Origin: Symbiotaphrina buchneri
Lineage: Eukaryota > Ascomycota > Symbiotaphrinales > Symbiotaphrinaceae
Assembly: GCA_001599915.1 (NCBI GenBank)
Contig: BCIG01000033.1
Coordinates: forward strand, 124,001-188,000
Direction of reading: 5' to 3'
DNA length: 64,000 nt
This document shows, in pieces, positions 25,645 through 36,679 of this stretch (within the stretch, counting starts at the first letter, position 1; each line of letters starts with the position of its first letter). The notes beneath the pieces were generated by a model. That model made no database searches, was not told where the DNA came from, and saw only the letters and a program-made list of their open reading frames with translations. The translations under genes and the position numbers were made by a program.

Positions 25645-27166
25645 CCGGTTCTCCATTACCCCTTTACCCCTATTGATCTGCACCCGTTTGTCCTCGCCCA
25701 CGCTCACGATACCGACCTCTCTATCCCATACAACACCAAACACCTTTACTCCCTCCCCGCCGACCCTTCTGCCGGCCCCCTTCGGCAAGCTCTCGCGAGA
25801 GATAGTGTACACGCTCTCGCCCACAACTCCTTCCGTCTCATTCCTCGACGCCCGCACGTCCCAGATCCTACAGGTCCCATCGTGCGACGCGCTCACGAGG
25901 CCATACGTACTATCAGGGTCTCGAGCGAGGCTCACGACGGCGTTTGTGTGGCCGCGTAGCGTCATGGCGGAGACCGTGGTCGCCGAGGCGCGGGGGTCGA
26001 TGAGCGTGATGTGCCGCGCCGAGGTGCCGGCTGCGAGCAAGTTCAGCTCCGGTAACGCCGTCAGCGAGAGGAGCGCGTGAGAGGTGGTGCGAGTGTCGAC
26101 AACAGCGGCAGTGGGGAGATCCCATGTCCGGAGAGTATGGTCCCAGGAGGTGGAGTATGCGACGGTGGAGTCGGATGGGGCGAAGATGACGTCCGACACA
26201 GGCGCGGTGTGGGCCTTCAGGAGAGAGAGAGGTCCTCTTGTGGATGTGTTTGGTGCTGGTGCAGGGTTGAGTTTTCGGCGTTTAGAAGACGTGGAGGATT
26301 TGCTGGGGATGAGAGACGAGGGTGCTGATGGGGCGTCGGATTTCCTGCTGGACCAAAGGCCTACACTGTGGTCCGCGGATGCGGAGAGGATACGGTGGGA
26401 GGGACCGTGGATGGCGAGAGAATCGACGCTCCCGGTATGACCGTAGAGCGTGAGTGTGGGAGTCATGGACGCGGAGAAGTGGTCGTCAGACTCCTTATAG
26501 TTCCAGATTCGGACCGTACGGCCGAGTCCAGCCGAAACGATTTGACTTGGGGAGAGAAACTTGGCTGCTTTCACAGCTGCCGTATGCCCACCCTCGGAAC
26601 CTGGTGCAGACGTCGCAAGGACTTGGGATGACATGTTCCACACTCGCAGCAGGCCGTCATAGCTTCCTGAAAGTATGCGCTCCTGCCCTGCGGTCGGTGC
26701 GGCATCATCACCAGCCCATACGGCGGCCGGTGATGTGGTGGAGAGCACATCCACCGAGCTCACCCAGTCATCGTGCTCGAACGAGGCGAGATGTAATGGT
26801 GGGATCAGGGCGCGGACGTATTCGATTTGCAGGGTGGTTTCGGCGGAGATGCCATTTGCGGTCAGGAACTCGTCGATGGAGGTGCGGAGGAAGGAGCCGT
26901 TGATCAGGAATTCGAATGGTATCGGCTTTTCTGACTCGAGGAGCGTGTTTACGAGAGTGGATAGGGCATAACGGCGAAGACCTTTGATACCTTGCGTCAG
27001 TACTGCTGGCTAAGATGTATTTGACGGGCTTGTACTTACTGGTCGAGACGAGGATGGGTCCCGTGTTCTCTGGTAGGGCAATATCGTCATGCCTTGTGCT
27101 CAGCTGGATCTTGACTTGAGCCGTTGGCGACTGCTCAGCAGTCATTGTTGTCGTTCCTGTGGCCAT
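25642..27166 (-). CDS. YTM1: ribosome biogenesis protein Ytm1 (WDR12)
   Basis: WD40 protein of the Nop7-Erb1-Ytm1 (PeBoW) complex for 60S maturation in the nucleolus. Exons 27166-27040 and 26990-25642, 491 aa. The N-terminal ubiquitin-like NLE domain, target of the Mdn1 ATPase, spans the 49-bp intron: [19 protein letters not shown], then [20 protein letters not shown] and [19 protein letters not shown]. Seven WD repeats follow, for example [39 protein letters not shown] and [20 protein letters not shown]. The linker between repeats 3 and 4 is S/K-rich ([15 protein letters not shown]) and may carry a nuclear signal. The start at MATGTTT agrees with family length. It is divergent from the PanE-like gene. 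Confidence 0.93.
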
Positions 27167-27951
27167 GGTTCTGGCTGGCCCTGCACAATGAGTTCGAGCG
27201 TGAGGCGTGAAATGATTGATTGAATCGCTGCGAATCTTCAAAAAGTTCAACTAGCGCTTCATGTGCCGGATTAACATTACGCCTATTTGACTTTCGAACC
27301 GTACAGTACCCCATTTACTTCATACGGTTAGCTTTACCATATGCACGTTGATTCGTTAGATTCACCGAAACTCTAGGTACCGAGTAGCTCAGCGTGGGGC
27401 AGCTCAGATCTGATTATTGCACATGCAAGTGAATAACTCACAGATCCGCGATGAATGCGATTTCATGATTATACAACATTTTTTCCAGCAGTATATCTGA
27501 TACATGCAGTGCGAAAGAACAGGTGATCCACTGATCATTGAAACACTCTTAGAGAAAGATTCTAGAGGGAACCCAGACGATGGCATGTTGAGCATCCCGC
27601 TCTTCAGGCCGCCTTCCATCCTGTTTGACCGGCTTTCTCCACCTTTAACAAAGATGATGATGTGTTAGAGAAGCCTCTTTGTAACTTTTCGTAGAGCGCG
27701 GTTTGGGCCCGTCAACGGCTTAGAGCACAGGGTCCGCGCAAGACGTGCTCCAGCTAGAGTAGCTCCCTTTAGCCAAGGGTCCACCCACCGAGTTCGGGCT
27801 CGCCGATAAGGCCAGTCGGCGCCGAACCGTGAGCACGAGAAATAAATAATAAATATCGAGAGAAGTAGTCACCAGGATGTGTGCTACATCTACTCCTTCC
27901 GCATCTCCTCCTTCCGCATCTCCTCGATTGTGTACTATCCCATAAATCAAG
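27167..27951. promoter_or_regulatory. divergent promoter region YTM1/PanE-like
   Basis: 785 bp between divergent starts. The PanE side has an AT run (AATAAATAATAAATAT) at 27841-27856, a 15-bp tandem repeat TCCTTCCGCATCTCC at 27894-27908 and 27909-27923, and a 22-codon upstream ORF at 27877-27945 that stops 6 nt before the PanE ATG. Confidence 0.5.
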
Positions 27952-29079
27952 ATGCAAGACAAAGCGAACGTTCTTCTGGTGGGCAGCGGCGGTGTGGGCA
28001 CCATGGGTGCTTACAACCTCGAGGTCGGCGGCAAGGCCATCGTCACGGCCGTGTTGCGCTCCAACTATAACACTGTCAAGGAATATGGCTTCACATTGAC
28101 TTCCTTGGACCATGGAGATGTGAAGGGGTGGAAGCCCACTTCCAGTATGTTATTCTGTCGATGCTGTCGAAAGCCCACCTAATGAGAGTAGTTGTCAACA
28201 AGGTGCCCGATGTTGCGAAAGAGGGGCTGAAGCCTTTTGACTTCATTGTGGTGACCACCAAGAACATCGCAGACGTCCCTCCTTCCGTCTCTGAGATCAT
28301 TGCCCCAGCAGTGACGGAAGGTCACACGGTCATTGTTCTCGTCCAAAATGGCCTGAACATCGAGAGACCGCTCATTGCGGCCTTCCCCAAGAACACCATC
28401 CTCTCGGGCGTCTCTCTGATCGGTGCCACGGAGACTCAGCATGGCAGCATCCTCCACAACGACCACGACCTCCTGTACATTGGCCCATTCAGCAACCCGA
28501 ATCTCTCGGCAGAAGAGCAACTTGAAGCCGCCAAGAAGTTCGCCGACATTTACAACGCCTCAGGCAAGGTCGACGGAGTGCTCGACGAGAACGTGCAGTT
28601 TGTGCGGTGGAGGAAGCTACTGTACAATGCCTGCTACAACTCCGTCTGCGCCATTACGCGCATGGACACCTCGCGGATGAGGATCTACGGACAGCCCGTC
28701 GACGACCTGATCCGGCCCGCCATGTGGGAGATCTGGCACGCTGCAAAGGCGGCAGGCCACAAGTTGGCCGACGACGCGGTGGAGAATATGATTGTGGCGG
28801 ATCCTGAAGACATCTTCTTCAAGCCTAGTATGCAGCAAGATATCGAGAAGGTGCGTAATCTCCACTCTCAGTGCGCTCCCCAAGCTGACAAATTACCCGC
28901 AGGGCAACTACATTGAGTTCGAGAATATCGTGGGCGAGCCATTGCGCGAGGCCCAGAAGTTGGGTGTTCCCACACCGACGCTGAAGGTGATCTATGGGCT
29001 CCTGAAGACGCTGCAATTGAAGACGAAAGAGGCCAAGGGTCTGGTGACTCTGCCACCCAAGAAAGAGACCATGCTATGA
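27952..29079 (+). CDS. ketopantoate reductase-like (PanE/ApbA) dehydrogenase
   Basis: NADPH-dependent 2-dehydropantoate 2-reductase family. Three exons: 27952-28144, 28192-28850 and 28903-29079, 342 aa. The N-terminal Rossmann nucleotide motif is VLLVGSGGVGTMGAYNLEVG. The second strand-loop is DFIVVTTKNIADV, followed by VIVLVQNGLNIERPL. The catalytic-helix motif FVRWRKLLYNACYNSVCAIT carries the family lysine and asparagine. The C-terminal ApbA domain is complete (NYIEFENIVGEPLREAQKLG and PTPTLKVIYGLLKTL). Fungi often have several such paralogues, many with unknown substrates, so pantothenate synthesis is not assured. The gene sits next to a PhyH dioxygenase and an amidase, which makes a specialised metabolic role possible. 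Confidence 0.88.
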
Positions 29080-29350
29080 ATATAGATGTCTCAGAGGATA
29101 GTACTTGAAAATTGAAGAGAAAAATGTACATATATATGTCTCATATTGATCAGGAGCGACTGAGCAGCATGACGGCCATATAGCATGTGTTGACTAGATG
29201 AACAGAAGACTGCTGTATCTGCTACAGAGAATTACTCTTTAATGATTCGACCAAGGCTTAGCTGTGAGACCTCAGAACGGCGATGTTCTTGTACCACGTC
29301 ACTATATACTCTTGAGAAGACCTGAGCTATATCCACTCATCCACGTAAAT

Positions 29351-30447
29351 TTAAGCGCTCTTCGCTGCCGCTGCAGCAGATATGGCAGCCTCCACATCGT
29401 CCAAGTCCTTGATTGCATCCTTGTCATATGCATCGTTGAAGTACTCCATGGGCTTGACGAAGTCGACATGTCCCAGATTTGGATGCGAGACTCCATATCC
29501 TATCTTCTCTTGGACCGCCGGTGGCCAAGACATGACCTCCTCTGGCGTATAAACCAAGTATTGACATTCCTGTACAACTCGGTCAGCAATTCGGTCCTTG
29601 AAACAGTCCACCCATACGCCCAGTTCTGAGAGAACGTACCTCGGTACGCAGCGTGCTGCGACAGTAGAACAGTGAGTGCATGGGCCGATTCTGGTCGAGG
29701 GTGCTGTTCGTCCCGCCAGCGTGGTACGTGGCCCCTAAGAAGGCAAAGCACTCGCCCACATCCATCTCAGCATAGACCACATCCTCGATGGAGGGTGGTC
29801 TACTGTCATCCCAGAGATGACTGCCGGGGATCGCCAGCGTCGCGCCGTTCTCCACCGTCGTCTTGATGCCTGGGATCAGGAAGCCCATCGAGACGTCGGC
29901 GTCCTTCTGGTAACCCGTCTGGGTCTGGTCCTTGTGATCGACGTGGTGATTCTTGTCGTCGCGGTGCAGGCGCTGCCGCTTGGCGCCCGGGCGCACCTCC
30001 ATGGTGATGCTGATCTCCAGGATCGGCGTCGTCGTGTACGTGTGCTGCTTGTCCTCGTACCAGTTCTTGGTCGTCTTGGACAGGAACTCCCGCGTGAGCC
30101 GCTCAATGCTGTGGTGCAAAAGCCACTTCTCCCTAACTGTCTTGCTCCGCCCTACGAGACGTGTGCAGCGGCGTGTTTCTGGAGGGAAGAGGGCGCCCTG
30201 TGGGTGGTCATGTTAGTCCAGGGACGCTCAGATGAATATATATATAAGGGGCAGCCGGGATCCATACCTTCCACGGCTTGTCTGCGTCAATCCACGGCTT
30301 CGTCTCCTCATTGACCTTCTGCACTTCCTCAGGGCTGGCAAAGTTGGTGATTATGACGCCACCATCCTCCTTGAGGACCTGGATCAGCCCCTCATAATCC
30401 GAGGCATCCACGCGCCTCAGGGAAGGGTTCTGCAATGTGGCCGGCAT
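29351..30447 (-). CDS. PhyH-family Fe(II)/2-oxoglutarate dioxygenase
   Basis: Phytanoyl-CoA-dioxygenase-like oxygenase, a family that in fungi includes many secondary-metabolite tailoring enzymes. Three exons: 30447-30268, 30197-29640 and 29569-29351, 318 aa. The metal-binding facial triad is visible: His138 and Asp140 in RQRLHRDDK, and His219 in FLGATYHAGGTN. An arginine for 2-oxoglutarate follows (NRPMHSLFYCR, 231-240). The N-terminal helix-loop DGGVIITNFASPEEVQKVN is typical. There is no targeting signal, so it is probably cytosolic. It converges on the PanE-like gene and diverges from the amidase. The substrate cannot be read from sequence; all catalytic residues are present. Confidence 0.87.
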
Positions 30448-31489
30448 TTTCTTCCACCGTATTCTCCTGAATTAATGATGGAAAAGGAAAAGTCTCAATA
30501 CATAGATGATATCTAAGATTGCAAGAATAATCTAAAGCGCTCAATTTCAGAATATAAAGCAGACCGGGACTCCAATCCCTCGTTGAGTCAAGGATTCCTA
30601 CCCGACGCCGATAAGAGCTACCCGCTCCGATAAACGATCGCGACCCGCATTATCGGGATGTGTCCCGCCATGGAGTTTCGTGCTAAGGTGCTTTGTGTCT
30701 CATTTCATTGGATGCAAGCGCCGATATCACTCACTCCGGCTTGGCTGGCCCTATCGCGCGGCTAGCAATCCCGGCCACCCCGAGGAACAGCTCTCCTGTT
30801 TCACGAAGCAGAAATGGGGGGTTAATTCGAGCATGGGGTAATATTATTGTCCATGCTTTGAATAGATGCTTCAATCAATTTGTTCCGAGCTTGAAAGGAG
30901 TCTGAAGTGGATAACACGACGTTCTGCCCTGTACACTAGGAATCAATTCATATCAATAGCATTCCGTTGTGTTTCACGATCATCTTCACTTTGTTCGACT
31001 ACCAGCTCAGAAAGCTTGATCAGAAGCCATGATACCTACTAGAGCCGAGCAGTTAATGAACAGGGGAGATTGTAAACAGATGGGAACAGGGGCAGGCAGC
31101 CCATCGCCATTGTTAGATCTAATATCCAAACATACGGTATATTAACCACTACACGATTCTGAAACAGATCTGATCTCATCCAGTTCGCCGCGGGCCTAGG
31201 CACTAACTTACATGGCCAGGCCATGAGCTCGTGCTGGCTGGCATTTTATTCCGTTGCCCAGAAATGCTTATCTCACATAGGAACGTGCGTCAGCGGCCAT
31301 ATCTCTCACGGCATACCGCGATGGCCGTTAAAGTGATAGAAGGGTTGGCCTAATTGATAACCCGGCGATAATGGAATAAGACAGTGGTCTTCGAGACAAT
31401 CCAAGATCCAAATATCTATCATAATCCCTTATCATTCTGCGCAGCGATCAATTGTAGGACGAGGTATTATTTCGTGGAGAACGAGGAAA
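30448..31489. promoter_or_regulatory. divergent promoter region dioxygenase/amidase
   Basis: About 1.0 kb between the dioxygenase and amidase starts. Several runs resemble GATA sites (TTATCGGG, TTATC, GATAA around 30650 and 31360-31430), which would suit nitrogen control of an amidase, but I see no tight cluster. No gene is supported. Confidence 0.4.
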
Positions 31490-33627
31490 ATGTCTCTGCC
31501 CGGTGTACCCAATGTGAAGTAAGTTATCTATCCGTACAATAAAGAGCCGCCATCACGACCACAAGAATATACAGAAGCTTATTATGATGCATCAACACAT
31601 AGTGAAGAGTCTCTTCCCAGCCATGAGGAATTCAATGCCTTGGCCGCGAAAGCAGGCCTAGTCATTCCCGAGCGCCATGTTGAGGGCTTCCGAGTCCTGC
31701 TCGGCGGCCTGGACCAGTGCGCACAGACCGTCATGGGAATGGAGGGTCCGGCAGCCCCTTTTCAACCCCTGAAATTGTCTTTCTGGAAAAACAATTTCTT
31801 GACTTACACCTGACAGACTACGTCCCGAAAGTGGACTTTGAGAAGTATCCCAGAACGGATATCCATATACCAGAGGACACAGATAAAGGCGGTTGGGCGA
31901 CCAAGGTAGATCATTCTCCCTTCTGCAACGCTGCACGTCGGCTCTAACAGGTTAAAGGTCACGGCCAAAAGCACTTCGCCGACTAGCGATCTCTTGAAAG
32001 ATCGGACGGTAGCATTGAAGGACAATGTTGCGCTCGCCGGTGTGCGGTGCACCAACGGCAGTGCCGCGGTTGAGTGGACTCCAGATATTGTAGTGCCAAT
32101 CGGATCATCTCTCGGGCAGGCACTAATGCATACAGGACGCAACGATAGTGACCAGCATCATGGATGCTGGAGGGATCATCACAGGGAAGGCAGGTCCGTC
32201 TAGCTTTCCCTTGAATTGTGTTTAGACCCCTTGCAGGCAGCTGTCCGCCTGTCTGCTGCCGAGAGGACCAGACGTGTTGACTATGTGTGACAGCTTGCGA
32301 GAATTCCTGCTTAGGAGGTTCAATCAGCGACACGGCAGTGACAGGACCAGTGCATAATCCCTATGCGGATGGGTACAGTTGTGGCGGCTCTTCCAGCGGG
32401 AGTGGCAGACTGGTGGGTTCAGGGGCAGTGGAAATGGCCATCGGATGTGATCAAGGAGGGTAAGGTCAACATCGGAATGTACTTGCGGATCAGCCACTGA
32501 CACCATTGCAACCAGTTCCATCCGTATTCCTGCGAATCACTGCGGAGTAGTCGGCTTGAAACCAACATTTGGCCTTGTACCGTACACCGGCATCGTCAGT
32601 CTAGAAGCAACCATTTATCATGCAGGACCAATGGCGAGGACCGTCGAAGACTGTGCCCTCCTTCTGGAGGCAATATCAGGTGCAGATGGACTGGATGATC
32701 GCCAGCCAATCGATATCAAACCCGGCTCTCTCAATTTTGATGAAGGGGTTAAGGCTTTCGTGACGAACAAGTCAGCTCACGAGCTTTTGAAAGGCGTCAA
32801 GATTGGCGTTCTGGAAGAAGGCTTCACATACGCTGTGCCGAATCCCAGTGTCAACGCCTCAGTCATGAGTGCTATCGAGAAGTTCAAAGCACTGGGGGCC
32901 GAGGTTAGCACTTACTCGATCCCACTTCATGCCGAGGCAGCGATCATATGGATGGTCTCCTTGCCAATCGCTGGAATGAGGCAAGGCCTGCTGGGAGATG
33001 TGACTGGTCGGAAGCAGTTGTACATGGCAGACCGCTTGCCCAAGGGCGGGTCACTATCGCAGGCGGCGTTCGACGCATTAGGGCCGGGCGGCCAGAACCT
33101 ATATCTCAGGGGCTTGTTCCTGGAGCAGAGATATGGGGCACAGCTGCATGCTCGTGCAAGCAACCTGCTCAGGAAGGTCAACGTAAGTAATACAGGGCTC
33201 TTTCATTGCCACTGTTCGACGGGGCTGATGCAGGGCTGATCCGAACCTTAGGACGCATATGATCAAGTATTGAAGGAGTACGATGTACTCGTCATGCCCA
33301 CCTCACCAGTGCCGCCTCGGAAACTCTTCCCTCCCTTTGAGGAGGTCGGTCCTTTGCAACGGCTGTCTCGGACGGCTGGATACGTATACAACACCTCGTC
33401 ATTCAATGGTAGGTCTACTTCCCGCCATGGCCGTCCTCATTGCTGACCTGTGATAAGCCACCGGTCACCCGGCACTGTCACTGCCCGTAGGTTTTGTGCC
33501 CGCAGAGGATGACGATACCATCAGACTCCCTCAGGGAATCCAGATCGTAGGGCGTAAGTTCGAGGACCTGAAGTGCCTGCAAGTGGCAGCGGCCTGGGAG
33601 AAAGTGTACAATTGGAAGGAGTCATAG
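31490..33627 (+). CDS. amidase-signature family hydrolase
   Basis: Fungal amidase of the acetamidase-like group. Exons 2-9 (31621-31745, 31817-31905, 31958-32089, 32136-32193, 32294-32459, 32516-33182, 33252-33408 and 33458-33627) join cleanly. The catalytic Ser-cisSer-Lys triad is intact: lysine in KDRTVALKDNVALAG, cis-serine in YSCGGSSSGSG and nucleophile in GCDQGGSIRIPANHCG. Family blocks PRTDIHIPEDTDKGGWATK and TGHPALSLPVGFVP also fit. The 5' end is uncertain. The ATG at 31490 (MSLPGVPNV) is followed by an in-frame TAA at 31520-31522, then open protein-like sequence (YPYNKEPPSRPQEYTEAYYD). A GTAAGT donor at 31519 and TTCCCAG acceptor at 31620 would skip both and give 530 aa. Otherwise the N-terminus is damaged by a stop. 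The donor at 31746 (GTCCGG) is also weak. Confidence 0.8.
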
Positions 33628-34432
33628 TAGCTACCGGACCATACTGTTGAGCACACCTACATACATAGACCGTCTTCGAGAATAGACCGCTGTTTCCCAC
33701 CCAGAAATGCGCCTTGAGGACTGCAATGACCCGGAAAGAGCCGTATTTGCCGTAAGACGGGTGGGAAGTTGAAGTGCAACGAGCCCTGCCCTCCAGGAAT
33801 TGAGCGCCTTCCACTGCCCATTGTTTCAAAGTGAGTCAGTGCCTCAGGACATTTGTTCTGCCTTTTAGACCGCGCAGAGTAGTTTCAGCCTTGCGATGAG
33901 GGAGTCAACATCGTCGACTGTCGCCTGTATGCCTTGCTTATGTAAAGGGTGCCAGGGGTTGGTGGTCGGATTACGAGCAGGTGTTCGACAGCCACGGCTG
34001 GACAGATATCTGCATTGGGAAATCGAGCATTCGGCGGCCGAGTTAGAGGCCTCCTGCAGCCCTGAAATGTTCACGATGTGGAATATATGGAGTATCTAAG
34101 TTTTACGACAGGGCTTAACTGGAAGCCTGCCCCTTCACTAAGGTAAGCGTGCCCACCGCCCAGCTTCCGGCCGTAGGAGCAACCCAAGCTAGAAATTAGC
34201 CCCGTGGCTTAGAAGAATGACATCTCCTCAGGTATACGAGGAGGCTCTATCGAGGCTCTGTCGAGGCTTAGAACTACGGCTATGGGAGGGGTTGGAAGCC
34301 CTTCTCTGGTCATCGTCTCGGAGGCCTTGATTGCCGCACCGTGGCCTTGAGACTGGCGGCCATGCTGGGCTATGTCAGAGGGGATTGCCACCATCGATGA
34401 CAGAGACCGTCTCAATGGTAGCTTCATAACAT
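33628..34432. other. intergenic, amidase 3' to first tiny gene
   Basis: About 800 bp without a recognisable gene. A degenerate GAGGCTCT(A/G)TCGAGGCT repeat lies near 34240-34270. Both strands have short open frames without family features. Confidence 0.4.
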
Positions 34433-34440
34433 TATTTAAA
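34433..34440 (+). promoter_or_regulatory. TATA-like box of tiny gene A
   Basis: TATTTAAA, followed by GGAGG, located 176 nt upstream of the ATG at 34616. The second tiny gene has TATATAA followed by GGAGG in a comparable position. Confidence 0.5.
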
Positions 34441-34615
34441 GGAGGTGGTGAGTCGCGACACAAGCTATTTCTCTTTTCCAACCATCAATCAGAACTACAG
34501 ACGGACTATCACCTGCATTGCCCAGCGTACAGTTGGCATACACTCAACAAACTTCAAACTCTTTTGCATTTCTCGATAGAATAGCACAGAGACTTCGGGT
34601 GTTATAAACATCGCC

Positions 34616-34770
34616 ATGCAGTTCGAGATCATCCAACGAACTTCCACCCCAATGAGGGACTCGACAGCCGCGCTACAGTCCAAGCCGAAGGAACCACGGC
34701 CCCCTAGAGAAGGTATGTTAACCACTGGGCAGGGTGGCAAAGCAATCAGTAACGAGGCGTGATAGGTTGA
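34616..34770 (+). CDS. tiny peptide gene A, C-terminus RPPREG
   Basis: A candidate 33-residue peptide that I do not recognise. It begins MQFEIIQRTS and ends KEPRPPREG. Exon 1 is 34616-34712 and ends AGAGAAG at a GTATGT donor. A 53-bp intron (branch CAGTAAC, acceptor GATAG at 34765) leaves exon 2 with only the last two bases of the glycine codon and TGA. An alternative acceptor at 34828 would give GLAKR before the stop and would align the following AGCCAAACG with gene B. A TATA-like box and a 5' leader free of long ORFs precede it. No signal peptide is seen; the C-terminal half is rich in K, P and R. Support comes from similarity to gene B: 16 of 18 bases at the exon end, same intron phase, same C-terminus. 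Too short for ordinary gene finders. Confidence 0.5.
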
Positions 34771-35643
34771 TCATACAAGACCCTGGGGACCTATGCAGAA
34801 AACAGATGAGTCTAAGCCGCAATGAGAGGACTAGCCAAACGGTGAGCGGACGACAGGGACTAGTATGACGTGCTTCCGTCTGACATCATGGATGAAGGCT
34901 TCGAGGACATTAACATGGCCACGATGATGGCATAACTGCACCGAGGGGCCATTGCAACGCCAACAGAGGTCCAGACTGCGGTGGCTGCGGAAGGGGTTAA
35001 GGCGAGGCGGCACGCCAAGCGATGAGCTATCAGGGGTCAGGCGTCAGCACTAGCCACAATTGTATGCCTGGGAGTGAGAGAGGGGATTTTGAGTGGAAAA
35101 GGCCGCAAGACAGGCGCAACTTAGACTGATAGCCAAATATTCGTACCTGTACCGCGTAGCAGGAAAGATGAAAAATCACTCAATTCTGCCTATCACACGC
35201 TGGTTCCTGACGTGGTCTTGGATGGCACAACCCGCACTACTGCAGGTACAGTGCAGGTACAGTGTGCACATGAGACAAAAATAAAAAAATGAAAAAAGTG
35301 CAGTCCGAACCCATGACGAAGCCACAGCCCCGTAAAGCCAATCGCTATCTGCCTGGCGGCCTGGTAAGGCAATTGATATCGATCACACGTAATAGTCTTC
35401 GGCTTGGACAGGACAGCGAACAAGAAGAGAACCCAAAAGGAACATTCGGCAAAAGTAATAGCTCAGAGAAGACAACCGTAGCCGTGCGAGCTGCGTAAGC
35501 TTGGTGGACAGAACCCCCCTAACGAGCAGTGTGGCTGCGCGAAATATGCGATGCGCGGATGCGCGAAAAACAGGCACTGCGACTCCCAAATGACTCAAAT
35601 AAGACGGATGTATAGAGAAAGGTACAAGTCAAGTACCCAAGGG
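34771..35643. other. intergenic between tiny genes A and B
   Basis: About 870 bp. It includes the short AGCCAAACG match to the gene B 3' side (34834-34842) and otherwise no recognisable gene. An AT-rich, A-run-containing patch lies at 35270-35300. Confidence 0.4.
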
Positions 35644-35650
35644 TATATAA
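35644..35650 (+). promoter_or_regulatory. TATA box of tiny gene B
   Basis: TATATAA followed by GGAGG, 135 nt upstream of the ATG at 35785. The leader between them is A/C-rich, as in many fungal 5' untranslated regions. Confidence 0.6.
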
Positions 35651-35784
35651 GGAGGACCATGGGCCTCCATGGTTTGACCCAAAAATTCCCCAATCACCTG
35701 AGCGAGGAAAGTCATACATCGACGCAAAGAAAACCAAACGAAACAATTCATACAAGACCTGTTCTCCTCTAGCCATCAGCCAAG

Positions 35785-35935
35785 ATGGCTTTCTACCGTC
35801 CGCCAAATGGGCTAGCACTGGGGAAGAACCCCAGGCCCAATCCCAACCCGGACCGGCCTCCAAGAGAAGGTGAGCAATGACTTAGAGAAAAATAAACCTT
35901 CGAGATATACAGAGCTGATATACTTTTTAGGATAG
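35785..35935 (+). CDS. tiny peptide gene B, C-terminus RPPREG
   Basis: A candidate 29-residue peptide, family unknown. It begins MAFYRPPNGLALGKN and ends NPDRPPREG. Exon 1 is 35785-35869 and ends AGAGAAG at a GTGAGC donor. A 61-bp intron (branch GCTGATA, acceptor CTTTTTAG at 35930) leaves exon 2 with the last two bases of glycine followed by TAG. The ATG context CCAAGATGG is good for a fungal start, and a canonical TATA box lies upstream. The peptide is rich in P, N and R with no hydrophobic segment, so it is probably cytosolic or nuclear. If unspliced, it would gain only two residues (EQ) before a stop. See gene A for the shared features. Confidence 0.55.
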
Positions 35936-36679
35936 CCAAACGCTCCACGAAACATCTGATCGACAACTCAATGCATTGGATGTAACAACAAATTGCACCG
36001 ACCTAGCCGCAGCAATGCAACTGCTGGGGGAAAACGAACCGGGGGGTGGGGGAACAGAGGAGAACACCAAAATTGTGGCTGTACCTCACCATTGAGATTT
36101 TTTCCCTTTTTTTTTGTTGCTAGATGAGACACCGCGATAGACTGCTTGCTTTAGACTTGTTGTTTTCGGGCGTTTGTGGGCGGAGCGTCACTAGAAGTTA
36201 GATGGAGGCGCAGCAAGGTTTCCTGCCTCTTGGGATCATTCAGGCTGCGCAATAGGCTGTTTGGGCGCAGCATACAAAAATGATGCAAACTCATGAACAA
36301 ACACTGCCCCATAGTGAGCCATCGTAGCAAAGAAGGCATCAATGCCATGCGAATTGCATCGTCGCCCGATTCTTGACGACGAGCATCGGTCTTGCCTGGT
36401 GTTGATGGTGTGTCGTTGCGATCCTGTTGCATCCATAAGCTAAGTAGGCGATGTAACCTGTGGCTCGTGTTGTGGCTGCTTTGGCGGTGGCTGTGATGGT
36501 AATACGAAAAATACGGAACTCCTTAACAAAATGAAGAACAAGTCGCAGCGGCCCACTACGCAGTTGCAAGGCTATCTACAGCATGACATGTCGCGCATAT
36601 AATGATTGAAGCTTGGAATACCATTTAGATACCATGATTATATGACGATATGGTGTTGGAACCTACTCTAACGCCACCG
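35936..36679. other. intergenic downstream of tiny gene B
   Basis: Holds a polypyrimidine run TTTTTCCCTTTTTTTTTG near 36100 and minus-strand open frames at 36151-36436 that look partly protein-like but lack a motif or a convincing exon structure. No gene is called. Confidence 0.35.

Noticed and set aside
36151-36436. Protein-coding exon on the minus strand downstream of ATG1
   Set aside because: Two competing frames look equally protein-like, and no splice pattern connects them to a start or a known family.
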